Notes: generated by a model from the sequence alone, not told the origin. 64,000 bases of DNA from Nocardia asteroides (GCA_019930625.1 CP082844.1:1612001-1676000), one strand, 5' to 3'. Positions 43,549-52,596 are shown, numbered from the stretch's first letter. Translations and numbers: made by a program.

Positions 43549-44214
43549 CTACTCGAGCCCCTGTTCGATGGCGTAGCGAGTCAACTCGACCCGATTGGCC
43601 AGCTGCAGTTTGCGCAGCGTCGCCTGCACATGGTTCTCCACCGTGCGATGACTGAGTCCCAGCCGCGCAGCGATCTGTTTGGCCGACAGGCCCTTCGCCA
43701 CCATCCGGAGTACCTCGGTCTCGCGCTCGGTGAGCGCGGGCCGGTGTGGCTCGTCGGGCCGTGTGGGCGCGGTCGCCATCCGCCGGTATTCGCCGAGCAC
43801 CAGTCCCGCCAGCCCCGGTGTGAACACCGCTTGACCGGAGGCGGTGGCGCGCACGGCGTCGACCAGCTCGGCCGCCGACGCGCTCTTGACCAGGTAGCCC
43901 GATGCGCCCGCTTTGATCGCGTCGAGCACGTCGTCGCGTTCGGCCGACGCCGAGAGCACCAGCACCCGGCTCCGCGGCGACACCCGCAGCACCTCGGCGG
44001 TAGCCTGCGCTCCGTTCCCGTCGGGCAGTTGCATGTCCATCAGCACCACGTCCGGGCGCACCGCCGCGGCCCGCCTGGCCGCCGCGCCGACACCGTCGGC
44101 CGTCGCCGTCACCTGGAACCCGGCCTCGGTGAGATCGCGGGAGACTCCGTCCCGCCACATCGGGTGGTCGTCCACCACCATCACCGAAATCGGCTCTGCC
44201 GCCTGGTCTGTCAT
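43549..44214 (-). CDS. NarL/LuxR-family response regulator
   Basis: Protein of 221 aa. Receiver domain with acidic pair in VMVVDDHPMWRDG, phospho-acceptor Asp in VVLMDMQLPDG and Lys in GYLVKSA. C-terminal LuxR HTH LTERETEVLRMVAKGLSAKQIAARLGLSHRTVENHVQATLRKL. GGGAGG lies just before ATG 44214, 16 bases after the kinase gene stop. Partner of the kinase at 44231-45424; likely targets include the nearby DUF1707 and transporter genes. Confidence 0.95.
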   Translation of the reverse strand: MTDQAAEPISVMVVDDHPMWRDGVSRDLTEAGFQVTATADGVGAAARRAAAVRPDVVLMDMQLPDGNGAQATAEVLRVSPRSRVLVLSASAERDDVLDAIKAGASGYLVKSASAAELVDAVRATASGQAVFTPGLAGLVLGEYRRMATAPTRPDEPHRPALTERETEVLRMVAKGLSAKQIAARLGLSHRTVENHVQATLRKLQLANRVELTRYAIEQGLE

Positions 44215-44230
44215 CCCCGCCTCCCATCTC

Positions 44231-45424
44231 TCATCTCGGCACCCGGAATTCCCATTCGGTGCCGAATCCGACGCCGCCGTCGATCTCGGTGAGCAGGTCC
44301 GCGCTGCCGCCGAGAGCCGCGATCCGCCCGACGATCGACCGGGAAACTCCCATCCGTCCCTCGGCTTCGGCCTCGGCCAGCCGGCCCGGCGGGATGCCGA
44401 CGCCGTCGTCGCGCACGCTGATCACCAGTTCGTCACCGGTGTCCTCCAGTAGGACATAGGCTCGAGCATCCGGCCCGGCGTGCAATTCCACATTGGACAG
44501 CGCCGTGGCCACGGCCGAGGCGATCTCGTTCGCCACCCAGCGACCGATCCGTACCGGGTCGCCCGGCGTGGACACCGACACCGTGGGAGTGGATTGCGCG
44601 GTCAGCAGCGGCCGCAGGTCGACCTCGGCTCCGCCCACGTCCCGGTGATCGGCCTGCTCGGTGATCAGCACGCGCAGCGCCACCTCCTGCTCGCCGGCTC
44701 GCAGGGCCAACTCCTCGGTGGGGCCCCCGATCTCGCTGCCGCGGCGCTTGATGTAGCTGAGCACCTGCAACACCCCGTCGTGCACCTCGCGGGACAGTCG
44801 TTCGCGCTCTTCGGCCGCCGCGGTCAAGCGCACCGCCTGCTCCAGCTGGTCTTGGGCACGCCGCGCGGTGTTGGCGGCCAGGCCGAGCGCGAGGCCCACC
44901 GAGACCAGCACCGGCACCGTCGCATCCGTCCACACGTCCTCACCCCACTGATCGCGCACCGTCAGCGACACCGCGGCGATCAGGGCTCCCGACAGCACAC
45001 CCGCGAACGGTCCGCGCAGGATCGCCGCGCCGATCACGGCGTTGGTGGCCCACAGCGTGGTCGGCAGCGTCTGATGTCCGTGGTACCAGCCGTAGTCGGC
45101 GACCAAGCGCGTCGCGGCCATCAACCCGATCACGACCACGTGGTCGCCGATCACCACCCACGTGCGCAGTCGGGCCACCTCGGGGACGCTCCACTGCGAC
45201 AGCATGATCGCCGAGGCGCCCGACCACACCGCCATCAGCGCGATGAGCACCCAGCTCAACCGCTGGTTGGTGTAGTACGGCACCGAGGCGACCTGCTGGC
45301 CCACCGCGTACAGCAGCGTGACCAGGCGCAGCGCCTGCGCGGCCCGCCACAGCGGGGTGGTCGCCACGTCGGCCGAGCGCAGCTCAGTCCTTCGCCGTGC
45401 CGTCGTCGGCTTGCGCGCCGTCAT
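44231..45424 (-). CDS. Sensor histidine kinase, HisKA_3 type (MacS-like)
   Basis: Protein of 397 aa. Five to six N-terminal membrane helices form a sensor without a large external domain, followed by a dimerisation helix with phospho-acceptor His in LSREVHDGVLQVLSYI and a HATPase with N box in TALSNVELHAG and G box DDGVGIPPG. The architecture resembles the actinobacterial MacS kinases. AAGGCGGA precedes ATG 45424, which overlaps the AI-2E transporter gene by 41 bases, an unusually long overlap that implies coupling. Confidence 0.9.
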   Translation of the reverse strand: MTARKPTTARRRTELRSADVATTPLWRAAQALRLVTLLYAVGQQVASVPYYTNQRLSWVLIALMAVWSGASAIMLSQWSVPEVARLRTWVVIGDHVVVIGLMAATRLVADYGWYHGHQTLPTTLWATNAVIGAAILRGPFAGVLSGALIAAVSLTVRDQWGEDVWTDATVPVLVSVGLALGLAANTARRAQDQLEQAVRLTAAAEERERLSREVHDGVLQVLSYIKRRGSEIGGPTEELALRAGEQEVALRVLITEQADHRDVGGAEVDLRPLLTAQSTPTVSVSTPGDPVRIGRWVANEIASAVATALSNVELHAGPDARAYVLLEDTGDELVISVRDDGVGIPPGRLAEAEAEGRMGVSRSIVGRIAALGGSADLLTEIDGGVGFGTEWEFRVPR

Positions 45425-46679
45425 CGGATTCCGCCTTCTGCTGCGCCGCTTTCCGCTCCACCGCCCGCTTCTTGGTCGCCTCCAGCAGTGTGGCGGCCAC
45501 GTCGAACCGGCCGGGATCGGCTCGATCCGGATCGGCCGAATACAGCCCGCGATGCTCGTCACCGGTCTGCAGTTCCTCGTACAACTCCTCGGGACCTTCC
45601 AGCAACGACCGGATCGCGGTGTTCATCACCGCGACGAACGGCACCGCGAGCAGACCGCCCGCGATCCCGCCGAGCACCACGCCCGCCGTGATCGCCAGCA
45701 CCACGGCGAGCGGATGGATGCTGACCGCCCGCCCGAGCAGCAACGGTTGCAGCACATGGCCCTCGAGCTGCATCACCGCGATGATGATGCCCAGCACGAT
45801 CAAGGCGGTGACGAGGCCTTTGGTCACCAGCGCGATGAACACCGCGATGAACCCGGCGAGAAACGCGCCGATGATCGGGATGAACGCGCCGATGAACACC
45901 AGCGAGGCCAGCGGAAGCGCCAAGGGAACACCGAGAATGGCCAGCCCGGCTCCGATGCCGATGGCGTCCACGGCGGCGACCACGACCGTCGCGCGGACGA
46001 AACCGACCAGGGTGCCGAACCCGAGCCGCCCGGCGGTGCGCACCCGCTCACGGTGGTCGCTGGGCACGATCCTGGTGACGAACGCCCAGATCTGGTCGCC
46101 GCCGTAGAGGAAGAAGATGAGGATGAACAGCGTCAGGAACGCGCCCGTCAGCAGTTCGCCGATCACGGTCGCGGTGGTCAGCGCCCCGCTGGTCAGGCTG
46201 TCCTGATTGGACTGGATGGCCTTGACGATGGCGTCGCCGGCGTTGCGGATCTGCTCGTTGCTCAGATGCAGCCTGCCGTTGATCAGCCAATCCTGGATCT
46301 GATGGATGCTGTCGGTGAACTTGTCGGTCAGCTGCGGCACACCGGCGACGAACTGTTCGACGACGAAGGTCATGATGCCCGCGACCACACCGATCGAACC
46401 GACCAGCGCCACGAAGACACCGACCGCGCGCGGCACGCCCATTCGCTGGATCCAGTCCACCAGCGGCGCCAGCAGAGCCGCCGCCAGCAGCGCGATCGCC
46501 AGTGGGATGACCACGGTCGCCAGTTTCTGCACGATCGCCGTGATCGCGATCGCCAGGGCGAACAACACCAGCAGCCGCCAGCCCCACTCCGCCGATACCC
46601 GGACGACCGGGTGCACCGTGTCCGCGGCAGGCCGTGACAGCGTGATTTTCCGGTCTGGACTTGACTTCGGGTCGGTCAC
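45384..46679 (-). CDS. AI-2E family transporter (YdiK/PerM-type)
   Basis: Protein of 431 aa from GTG 46679. Eight or so helices with the family pattern: an N-terminal pair (LLVLFALAIAITAIVQKLATVVIPLAIALLAAALLAPLVDWI), a cytoplasmic/periplasmic helical insert, and the C-terminal SLVFIGAFIPIIGAFLAGFIA region. The Ala/Asp/Lys-rich tail is soluble. Named for autoinducer export but many members act as efflux or Na+/H+ proteins; substrate unknown. First gene of the unit with the kinase and regulator. Its TAGGCT -10 lies seven bases upstream. Confidence 0.92.
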   Translation of the reverse strand: MTDPKSSPDRKITLSRPAADTVHPVVRVSAEWGWRLLVLFALAIAITAIVQKLATVVIPLAIALLAAALLAPLVDWIQRMGVPRAVGVFVALVGSIGVVAGIMTFVVEQFVAGVPQLTDKFTDSIHQIQDWLINGRLHLSNEQIRNAGDAIVKAIQSNQDSLTSGALTTATVIGELLTGAFLTLFILIFFLYGGDQIWAFVTRIVPSDHRERVRTAGRLGFGTLVGFVRATVVVAAVDAIGIGAGLAILGVPLALPLASLVFIGAFIPIIGAFLAGFIAVFIALVTKGLVTALIVLGIIIAVMQLEGHVLQPLLLGRAVSIHPLAVVLAITAGVVLGGIAGGLLAVPFVAVMNTAIRSLLEGPEELYEELQTGDEHRGLYSADPDRADPGRFDVAATLLEATKKRAVERKAAQQKAESDDGAQADDGTAKD

Positions 46680-46686
46680 CTCCGTG

Positions 46687-46692
46687 AGCCTA
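46687..46692 (-). promoter_or_regulatory. -10 box of the AI-2E transporter gene, predicted leaderless
   Basis: TAGGCT on the minus strand, seven bases before GTG 46679. It is divergent from the cyclase promoter 82 bases away. Confidence 0.5.
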
Positions 46693-46773
46693 ACGGGCTC
46701 GGCCGACCCCTGTCCGCGATCGGCGCCGCAGCGTCGGCCGCCAGCGCCCGCACTGGCTGTGGGAGCGAAACGC

Positions 46774-46779
46774 TAGATT
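46774..46779 (+). promoter_or_regulatory. -10 box of the adenylate cyclase gene, predicted leaderless
   Basis: TAGATT lies seven bases before GTG 46787. Confidence 0.5.
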
Positions 46780-46786
46780 GGTCCTC

Positions 46787-48340
46787 GTGTCGGCGCCCTT
46801 GGAAGCGGTCAAACAGACCATGCGAACGCGCTGGCCGCTGTACCTGACATCGATGCTGCTGGCGAACGCTTTCGGCGCGGTTCTGGTGTGGGCGTTCATC
46901 CAATACGGGTTACCCGTTCCCGAGGGCGAGCCCTCCGGTGCCAGGCGCACCGGCCTGCTCATCCCGGGCGTCGTCTTCGTGGCGGGCGGCCTGCTCAGCA
47001 TGGCCGCGTCCGCGCTGATGCTGCGCCCGGTCATGCGCTGGCAGATGCGCGGCGGACCTCCCAGTCGCCAGGAGCAGATGGCCGCGCTGCACGCACCGCT
47101 GCGCCAGGCGATCCTGCATCTCGCGCTGTGGCTGATCGGCGGAGCCGTGCTGGCCGCGCTGATCATCAGGGACACTCCCGCGCTGGCCGGTGCGGTCATC
47201 GTCACCGAGTGCATGGCCGCGACCATCGTGTTCGGCTTCACCTACATGCTGGGCGAGCGCATCCTGCGCCCGGTCGCGGCGCAGGCGCTGACCGAAGGCA
47301 CCTTCGATCACACCCTCACCCCGGGCGTCGGCACCAGGATGGCGATGACCTGGGGCATGGGCACCTTCGCCCCCACCATCGCCATCGTGCTGCTGTGCGT
47401 CACCCAGATCTCCTCGGACGTGAAGTTCTCCGCGCAGTCGCTGGCCATCTCCATCCTGCTGCTGTGCGGCGTGGTGATCATGCAGGCCCTCGCGCTGTCC
47501 ATGCTCACCGGATCGAGCATCTCCGATCCGGTGCGCCAGCTCAGCCAAGCCATCGACCGGGTCCAGGCCGGGGCGCGCGACGTGCAGGTCGAAGTCTTCG
47601 ACGGCAGCGAGATCGGTCTGCTGCAAGTCGGCTTCAACCGGATGATGGAGGAGGCCGCCAAGCGCCGCCAGCTGCAGGAGTTGTTCGGTCAGCACGTCGG
47701 CGAGGAGGTGGCGCAGCGGGCGCTGGACTATGGCACCGAACTCGGCGGTGAGACGCGGTTCGTGGCGGTGCTGTTCGTCGACATGGTCGGCTCCACCGCC
47801 ACCGCGGCCGAGCGCCCGCCCACCGAGGTGGTGAGCCTGCTCAACGAGTTCTTCCGCATCGTGGTCGACGTCATCGACCGCCATCACGGCTTCGTCAACA
47901 AATTCGTCGGCGACGCGGCGCTGGCCATCTTCGGCGCGCCGCTGGACCGCCCGGACGCGCCGACCGCAGCGCTCGCCGCCGCGCGCGAATTGCGTGAAAC
48001 CCTTCGGGAAGTGCCCGGACTCGACATCGGGATCGGCGTTTCGGCCGGTTTGGCCGTCGCGGGAAACATCGGCGCGGCCAATCGATTCGAATACACCGTG
48101 ATCGGAGATCCCGTCAACGAGGCGTCCCGGCTCACCGAACTGGCCAAAGAACGTCCCGGCCGGACGCTGGCCTCGGGCAGCGCGCTGTATTTCGCCGAGG
48201 AAAGCGAGCAGGACCAGTGGGAAACCGGCGACGAGGTACAGCTGCGCGGCAGGCGCAGGAAAACGCTCTTGGCCTGGCCACGAGAACGGGCCGACGCGCC
48301 CGGCGATACCGATGTCGAAACGGCGCGTTCGTTAGGCTGA
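46787..48340 (+). CDS. Class III adenylate/guanylate cyclase with HAMP domain
   Basis: Protein of 517 aa. Six N-terminal helices, a HAMP linker (SSISDPVRQLSQAIDRVQAGARDVQVEVFDGSEIGLLQVGFNRMME) and a catalytic domain with complete residues: metal Asp in LFVDMVGST, Lys and second Asp in NKFVGDAALAIFG, and the transition-state Asn/Arg in VIGDPVNEASRL. It should make cAMP. GTG 46787 is supported by its leaderless -10; in-frame TTG 46778 is less likely. Related to the multipass Rv1318c-Rv1320c-type cyclases. Confidence 0.93.
   Translation: MSAPLEAVKQTMRTRWPLYLTSMLLANAFGAVLVWAFIQYGLPVPEGEPSGARRTGLLIPGVVFVAGGLLSMAASALMLRPVMRWQMRGGPPSRQEQMAALHAPLRQAILHLALWLIGGAVLAALIIRDTPALAGAVIVTECMAATIVFGFTYMLGERILRPVAAQALTEGTFDHTLTPGVGTRMAMTWGMGTFAPTIAIVLLCVTQISSDVKFSAQSLAISILLLCGVVIMQALALSMLTGSSISDPVRQLSQAIDRVQAGARDVQVEVFDGSEIGLLQVGFNRMMEEAAKRRQLQELFGQHVGEEVAQRALDYGTELGGETRFVAVLFVDMVGSTATAAERPPTEVVSLLNEFFRIVVDVIDRHHGFVNKFVGDAALAIFGAPLDRPDAPTAALAAARELRETLREVPGLDIGIGVSAGLAVAGNIGAANRFEYTVIGDPVNEASRLTELAKERPGRTLASGSALYFAEESEQDQWETGDEVQLRGRRRKTLLAWPRERADAPGDTDVETARSLG
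48333..48338 (+). promoter_or_regulatory. -10 box of the YbhN-type gene
   Basis: TAGGCT overlaps the cyclase stop codon and lies six bases before GTG 48345. Coupled translation from the upstream mRNA is an alternative. Confidence 0.4.
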
Positions 48341-48344
48341 CCGC

Positions 48345-49433
48345 GTGACGGCCGACGGGGAACTGGCAGGAGATCCTGCGCCGCCGCCCACGGCGGGTTC
48401 CCGCCGTGGCAAATTTCGCTGGCTGAAATGGGTGCTCGGCGCCGCCCTGCTGGCCCTGCTGATCGCCGAGGGCGTGTATCTCTGGCCGCGCCTGCACGAA
48501 TCCTGGCGCAAACTCACCGAAATCCACTGGGGCTGGGTGGCGGCCGCGATCTGGCTACAGGCATTGTCCATGAGCGGATTCGCCAGGGTGCAGAAACAAC
48601 TGCTCAACGCGGGCGGCGTCGCGGTCAGTCAGCGAAAATCCGTCGCGGTGGTCTACGGTGCGACGGCGATGTCGGTGACCCTGCCCGCTGGTCAGGTGTT
48701 CTCCACCGCGTTCACCTATCGGCAGACCAGGCGCTGGGGCGCGAGTCCGATCGTCGCCTCCTGGCAGCTGGTGTTCTCCGGCGTGGTCGCCGCGGTGGGG
48801 CTGGCGCTGCTCGGTGTCGGCGGCACGCTGCTGGCGGGCGGGCGAGTCGGCCCGCTGCAGCTGATCCTCGCGCCTGCCGCCGTCGTCGCGCTGGTGTGGG
48901 CGGGCAATTACGTCTCACGCAATCCCGGTTCGCTGGCGGCGCTGCTGCGCCAACTGCTCGCGCTGGCCAACCGGCTGCGCAAACGCCCGCCCGACCACGG
49001 CGCGAACAAGATCGCCGACGTGCTCGATCAGCTGGAATCGGTGCAGCTCGGTAAGCGCGACGGCGTCTTGGTCGCGCTGTGGGCGCTGGTCCACCGCTTC
49101 GCCGACGTGGCCTGTCTCGGCGCGGCCTGCTACGCGGTCGGCGCCGACCCGCGCGTCGCCGGTCTGCTGCTCGCGTTCGCCGTCGGCAAGGCGGTGGGGT
49201 CCATCCCCTTCGCGCCCGGCGGCATCGTCTATGTCGACGCGACGCTGATCTACGGTCTCACCGCCGCCGCGGGCCTGCCCGCGGCGCAGGCGGTCGCCGC
49301 GGCGTTCGTCTATCGGATGGTGAGCTTCATCCTGGTCGCTGTCGTCGGCTGGATCGTCTTCTTGTTCATGTTCCGCACACGGCAGGCCGACGACGCGGAG
49401 TTCGAGAAGGAATTCGAGCAGCGGCGGCTGTGA
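48345..49433 (+). CDS. YbhN/UPF0104 (lysylphosphatidylglycerol synthase TM-region family) membrane protein
   Basis: Protein of 362 aa with about eight helices and a Arg/Lys-rich N-terminus. Pattern of the flippase half of MprF: LPAGQVFSTAFTYRQTRRWG, AFAVGKAVGSIPFAPGGIVYVDATLIYGL. No aminoacyl-transfer domain is attached. Such proteins are thought to move lipids or lipid-linked sugars across the membrane; in mycolate bacteria they are often linked to glycolipid pathways. Starts five bases after the cyclase stop. Confidence 0.88.
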   Translation: MTADGELAGDPAPPPTAGSRRGKFRWLKWVLGAALLALLIAEGVYLWPRLHESWRKLTEIHWGWVAAAIWLQALSMSGFARVQKQLLNAGGVAVSQRKSVAVVYGATAMSVTLPAGQVFSTAFTYRQTRRWGASPIVASWQLVFSGVVAAVGLALLGVGGTLLAGGRVGPLQLILAPAAVVALVWAGNYVSRNPGSLAALLRQLLALANRLRKRPPDHGANKIADVLDQLESVQLGKRDGVLVALWALVHRFADVACLGAACYAVGADPRVAGLLLAFAVGKAVGSIPFAPGGIVYVDATLIYGLTAAAGLPAAQAVAAAFVYRMVSFILVAVVGWIVFLFMFRTRQADDAEFEKEFEQRRL

Positions 49434-49480
49434 CCGTTCGCCGCGCGCCGGGGGCGCGACCTGGTCCGCAGCTACCCCGT

Positions 49481-49486
49481 TACGCT
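49481..49486 (+). promoter_or_regulatory. -10 box of the DUF3054 gene, predicted leaderless
   Basis: TACGCT lies seven bases before GTG 49494. Confidence 0.5.
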
Positions 49487-49493
49487 GGCTCGC

Positions 49494-49865
49494 GTGAGGA
49501 AACTGCTGCCCTTCGTCGCGGATGCGCTGCTCGTCGTCGTCTTCTGCGCGATCGGCAGGCGCAGCCACGACGAAGCGGTGCTCGCGGGCTTGCTGCGCAC
49601 CCTGTGGCCGTTCGCGGCCGGGCTCGCCGCGGGCTGGGTCGTCGCCGCGGCGCTCGGGTCACGCGCCTCCGATGCCGCCGCACGATTCGACGCCACCGCG
49701 CTGTGGCCGACGGGCGTCGTGGTCTGGGCCTGCACCCTGGCCGGGGGCATGCTGCTGCGCGTGGTGAGCGGTCAGGGCACGGCGGTCAGCTTCGTGCTGG
49801 TGGCCGGTGTGGTGCTCGCCGTGTTCCTGCTCGGCTGGCGCGCGGTGTACAAAGCCGTGCGGTGA
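49494..49865 (+). CDS. DUF3054 membrane protein
   Basis: Protein of 123 aa from GTG 49494, four helices. Family features include LLPFVADALLVVVFCAIGRRSHDE and LWPFAAGLAAGWVVAA. The conserved GRRSHDE loop faces the membrane boundary. Function unknown. It meets the convergent transpeptidase-like gene end to end (next base). Confidence 0.88.
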   Translation: MRKLLPFVADALLVVVFCAIGRRSHDEAVLAGLLRTLWPFAAGLAAGWVVAAALGSRASDAAARFDATALWPTGVVVWACTLAGGMLLRVVSGQGTAVSFVLVAGVVLAVFLLGWRAVYKAVR

Positions 49866-51554
49866 TCACGGTTCCGGAGTAGCCAGCGCCTGCAGCATCC
49901 TGGCCGCCATCCGCGGGGTCGCGTCCTTGCTGTCCACATCGTTGATGTGGATCGCGAAGACCAGATCGCCCATCGACCCGATCAGCCATCCATCGCCGCC
50001 CGCGGTCGCGGCGAAGGCGTCCACGTCCCGGTAGCGCCGCACGCTCGCCAGCTCGGGCGCGTTCGTGGCGTCGCGCAGCATGGCACGCAGCCGGTCGGCG
50101 GTCTGCTGCGGCAGCGGCTCGAGCCGGGCGTCGGTGGCGCTGAGCCGTCCGGCCTCGATCATCGGCGGCGGCACCGTACCGCGCACGATCGTCGCCGCGG
50201 CGATGGCCATACCGAAGGGACTGGCCAGCACCGCGTCCGAACCACCGCCCTGGAGTACCTGCTCGGCGCTGCGTCCCGCGATGGCCAGGCGTCCGGTCAC
50301 CTCATCGAGGCCCGGCACCTTGAAGTCGATGCCGACGCCCAGCGCGGTCGCCGCCTCGGCCGCGTCCTGTACGGGGATGTCCTGCGGCGCCTTGCCCTTC
50401 GCCGACGCCGCGACGGCGCGGAACAGCTCCATATTGCCGCCCACCGGGTACAGCCCGGTGAACGCCACCGGGCCGTGCTCGCTGGCCTGGCTGTTCTGCG
50501 CGACCGCCACCACCGCCCCGCTGGACGGCTGGATCGCCACGATCGAGGCGGGCGTGCCCACACTGACCACCGCGTCCTCGGCGGCGCGTTGCAAGCGCTG
50601 GTCCATCGTGCCCGCGATGTCCGGTCCGGGCGGACCCTGCTGACCGGCGAGCTGGGTGATGAAGCGCCCGTCCTGCTCGAACAGCTGGACGCCCCACCCG
50701 GAATGCGCCTCCTGGCTCTCCTGCTGCACCTTGCGCAACGCGTCCAGCATCGGCGACCAGACCCGGCGGTCGGCGGAGATCAACCGAGGCTGCTTCTCCA
50801 TCACCACACCGGGGATCGGAGCCATCCGCGGTTCCAGGATCGCGAAGTCACCCTCGCGCAGGTTCACCGCGACGACCGGCTTGCCCTGCGAGGTGGCCAG
50901 CTGCTGCATCAGCGACGGCCCGGTGATCAGCGGCGCGACCGGTTCGATGGCCTCGGCCAGCGCGTTGGTCGACGCGACCGGATCGGGCATCTTGGTGGGA
51001 TCGAGCTTGACGACATTGATGATCTGCTCGGTCATCAACGGCTCACCGGCGATGTCGTTGACCCGCGGCGCCGGCGTCGGATAGGTGCGCACCAGCCGCA
51101 CGCTCCGGTTGTGCGCGAGCTGCGGCATCACTACCGCGGGCTCCCAGGAGACCCGCCAGCCGATGGCCAGCTTGCGGACATTGCCCTGCACGCTGTAGTT
51201 CCAGTTCTTGCGCTCGCCGAAGCTCCACTCGACGTCCATGCTGAAGATCCCCGACTCCGCGTCCAGCCCGATGAACTGGGTCTTGCGGTAGTCGACCTTG
51301 CCGCCCTGAAGCCCGTTGAACATTTGCTTCAAGGTTGCCGAAGCCGCAGTGGGGTACGACGTCAGGTCCGCCGCTTTGGTGTAGTCCTGATCGTCGAGCA
51401 GATCCGTGAAGCGCTCCACGACCGCTTCGGCTTCATTCTGCTTCTCGTGTATCCCGCACGACCCGATCCCGAGCGCGAGCGCCGCCACCCCCATGAGTGC
51501 CATTGCGCCGCGAACACGAAAGCGGCGGGATCCCCACACGTCCATGTCGCCCAC
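49866..51554 (-). CDS. Penicillin-binding-protein-like lipoprotein with degenerate active site
   Basis: Protein of 562 aa. A lipoprotein signal ends in LGIGSC (Cys33); then an NTF2-like MecA_N domain (~40-160), a dimerisation region and a transpeptidase fold (~280-560). The catalytic Ser-x-x-Lys expected after GLYP is replaced by GNME (373-376), and the KTG motif near the end reads ATA (FAATAGGDGW). It is thus probably an inactive transpeptidase homologue, perhaps a sensor or scaffold. GTG 51554 or ATG 51545 can start it. Similar in build to M. tuberculosis Rv2864c, which retains the motifs as I recall. Confidence 0.85.
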   Translation of the reverse strand: MGDMDVWGSRRFRVRGAMALMGVAALALGIGSCGIHEKQNEAEAVVERFTDLLDDQDYTKAADLTSYPTAASATLKQMFNGLQGGKVDYRKTQFIGLDAESGIFSMDVEWSFGERKNWNYSVQGNVRKLAIGWRVSWEPAVVMPQLAHNRSVRLVRTYPTPAPRVNDIAGEPLMTEQIINVVKLDPTKMPDPVASTNALAEAIEPVAPLITGPSLMQQLATSQGKPVVAVNLREGDFAILEPRMAPIPGVVMEKQPRLISADRRVWSPMLDALRKVQQESQEAHSGWGVQLFEQDGRFITQLAGQQGPPGPDIAGTMDQRLQRAAEDAVVSVGTPASIVAIQPSSGAVVAVAQNSQASEHGPVAFTGLYPVGGNMELFRAVAASAKGKAPQDIPVQDAAEAATALGVGIDFKVPGLDEVTGRLAIAGRSAEQVLQGGGSDAVLASPFGMAIAAATIVRGTVPPPMIEAGRLSATDARLEPLPQQTADRLRAMLRDATNAPELASVRRYRDVDAFAATAGGDGWLIGSMGDLVFAIHINDVDSKDATPRMAARMLQALATPEP

Positions 51555-51921
51555 TCTTCACTCTTGTCACTCCAGTAACAAGACCACCGTACCCGAAAAA
51601 GACCAGACCGCGATGCCTCCGTAGCGCGGACGTTACCCATGCTCAGCATCCCAATTGTGCCCCGAGATCTCGCACCTCGGGAGGTCTTTCATGATCATCG
51701 TCCAGCCGGTCGGGGGCAACCGGCGCCGTTACCGTACCGGCCTTCCGGAAAAGTCGCGCGGTTACCCCCGGACTGGACGTTTCGAATCAATAAATACCCC
51801 AAACGGTGCAGAACGAAGCAACCGGATCCGGGGTTCGCACAGAGCGGAACTCTTTGGCCTGTTTGCGCAGTAATCTTGTAATCACTGAAAGCACCACACC
51901 ACAGTAAGTAGGTGACCCGTC
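51555..51921. other. Intergenic region with a possible tiny gene
   Basis: No confident gene. A 60-codon frame starts at ATG 51691 behind GGGAGG, and a hairpin (CCCGAG 51661-51666 / CTCGGG 51676-51681) pairs with part of that ribosome site. Codon bias is weak after codon 30. The A/T-rich end (51790-51905) may hold the promoter of the 51922 gene. Confidence 0.35.
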
Positions 51922-52572
51922 ATGAGAAACGCACACCGCGGCCGGGGTTTCGGACGGACAGGCGGTTGGCAGCAAGCCGACCTGCCGGACCCCTCGGACG
52001 TTCCCGACTGGTTCGCCGGGAGGTTGCCCAGTGAGTGGTTCACCGGTCCGCCGGTGATCGAGGTGGATCGCGACGAGATCGTCGTCATCGGTGAGCTGCC
52101 GATCCCGCGACCGGAGAAACCGGACACCACCAACGACCCTGCCGACCCTGCCGACGCTGCCGACGACGACAACGCTTCCGCCGACGACAACGCAGCCCCG
52201 ACAGGGGAGGTACCGCGCGCGACCAAGGAGGGCGCGATCGCCCGCTTCCGCGAATCCACCCGGCCTGCCCGCATGCAGATCGCGAACGAAGCGCAGCACC
52301 GCTATCGGCGCAATGTGGCCTGGGGCGTCTCGGTGGACGGGGAACGCATCCTGTTCACCCACTTGGCCGTCCCCGTGATGACGCGGCTGCGCCAGCCGGA
52401 ACGCAAGGTTCTCGACACCTTGGTCGACGCCGGTGTCGCCCGTTCCCGTGCCGACGCGCTGGCCTGGACGGTGAAGCTGGCGGGCAAGCACGCGGAGGCG
52501 TGGCTGGAGGAATTGCGCGAGGCCATGCGCAAGGTCGATGACCTGCGCTCGGAAGGTCCGCAGGGGCTGTAG
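51922..52572 (+). CDS. Conserved actinobacterial hypothetical protein
   Basis: Protein of 216 aa. The N-terminal part has a short conserved-looking WFAGRLPSEWFTGPPVIEVDRDEIVVIGELP segment, then an acidic Asp/Ala-rich linker (~70-95), then a C-terminal helical part resembling a ribbon-helix-helix or DNA-binding module (RQPERKVLDTLVDAGVARSRADALAWTVKLAG, W-L-x-E-L). I recognise the type from other actinobacteria but not a function. ATG 51922 follows AGGTGACC. Ends 24 bases before aroQ. Confidence 0.75.
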   Translation: MRNAHRGRGFGRTGGWQQADLPDPSDVPDWFAGRLPSEWFTGPPVIEVDRDEIVVIGELPIPRPEKPDTTNDPADPADAADDDNASADDNAAPTGEVPRATKEGAIARFRESTRPARMQIANEAQHRYRRNVAWGVSVDGERILFTHLAVPVMTRLRQPERKVLDTLVDAGVARSRADALAWTVKLAGKHAEAWLEELREAMRKVDDLRSEGPQGL

Positions 52573-52583
52573 GCGGTCGGGTC

Positions 52584-52589
52584 TAGTGT
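52584..52589 (+). promoter_or_regulatory. -10 box of aroQ, predicted leaderless
   Basis: TAGTGT lies seven bases before ATG 52597. Confidence 0.5.
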
Positions 52590-52596
52590 TGCGTGC

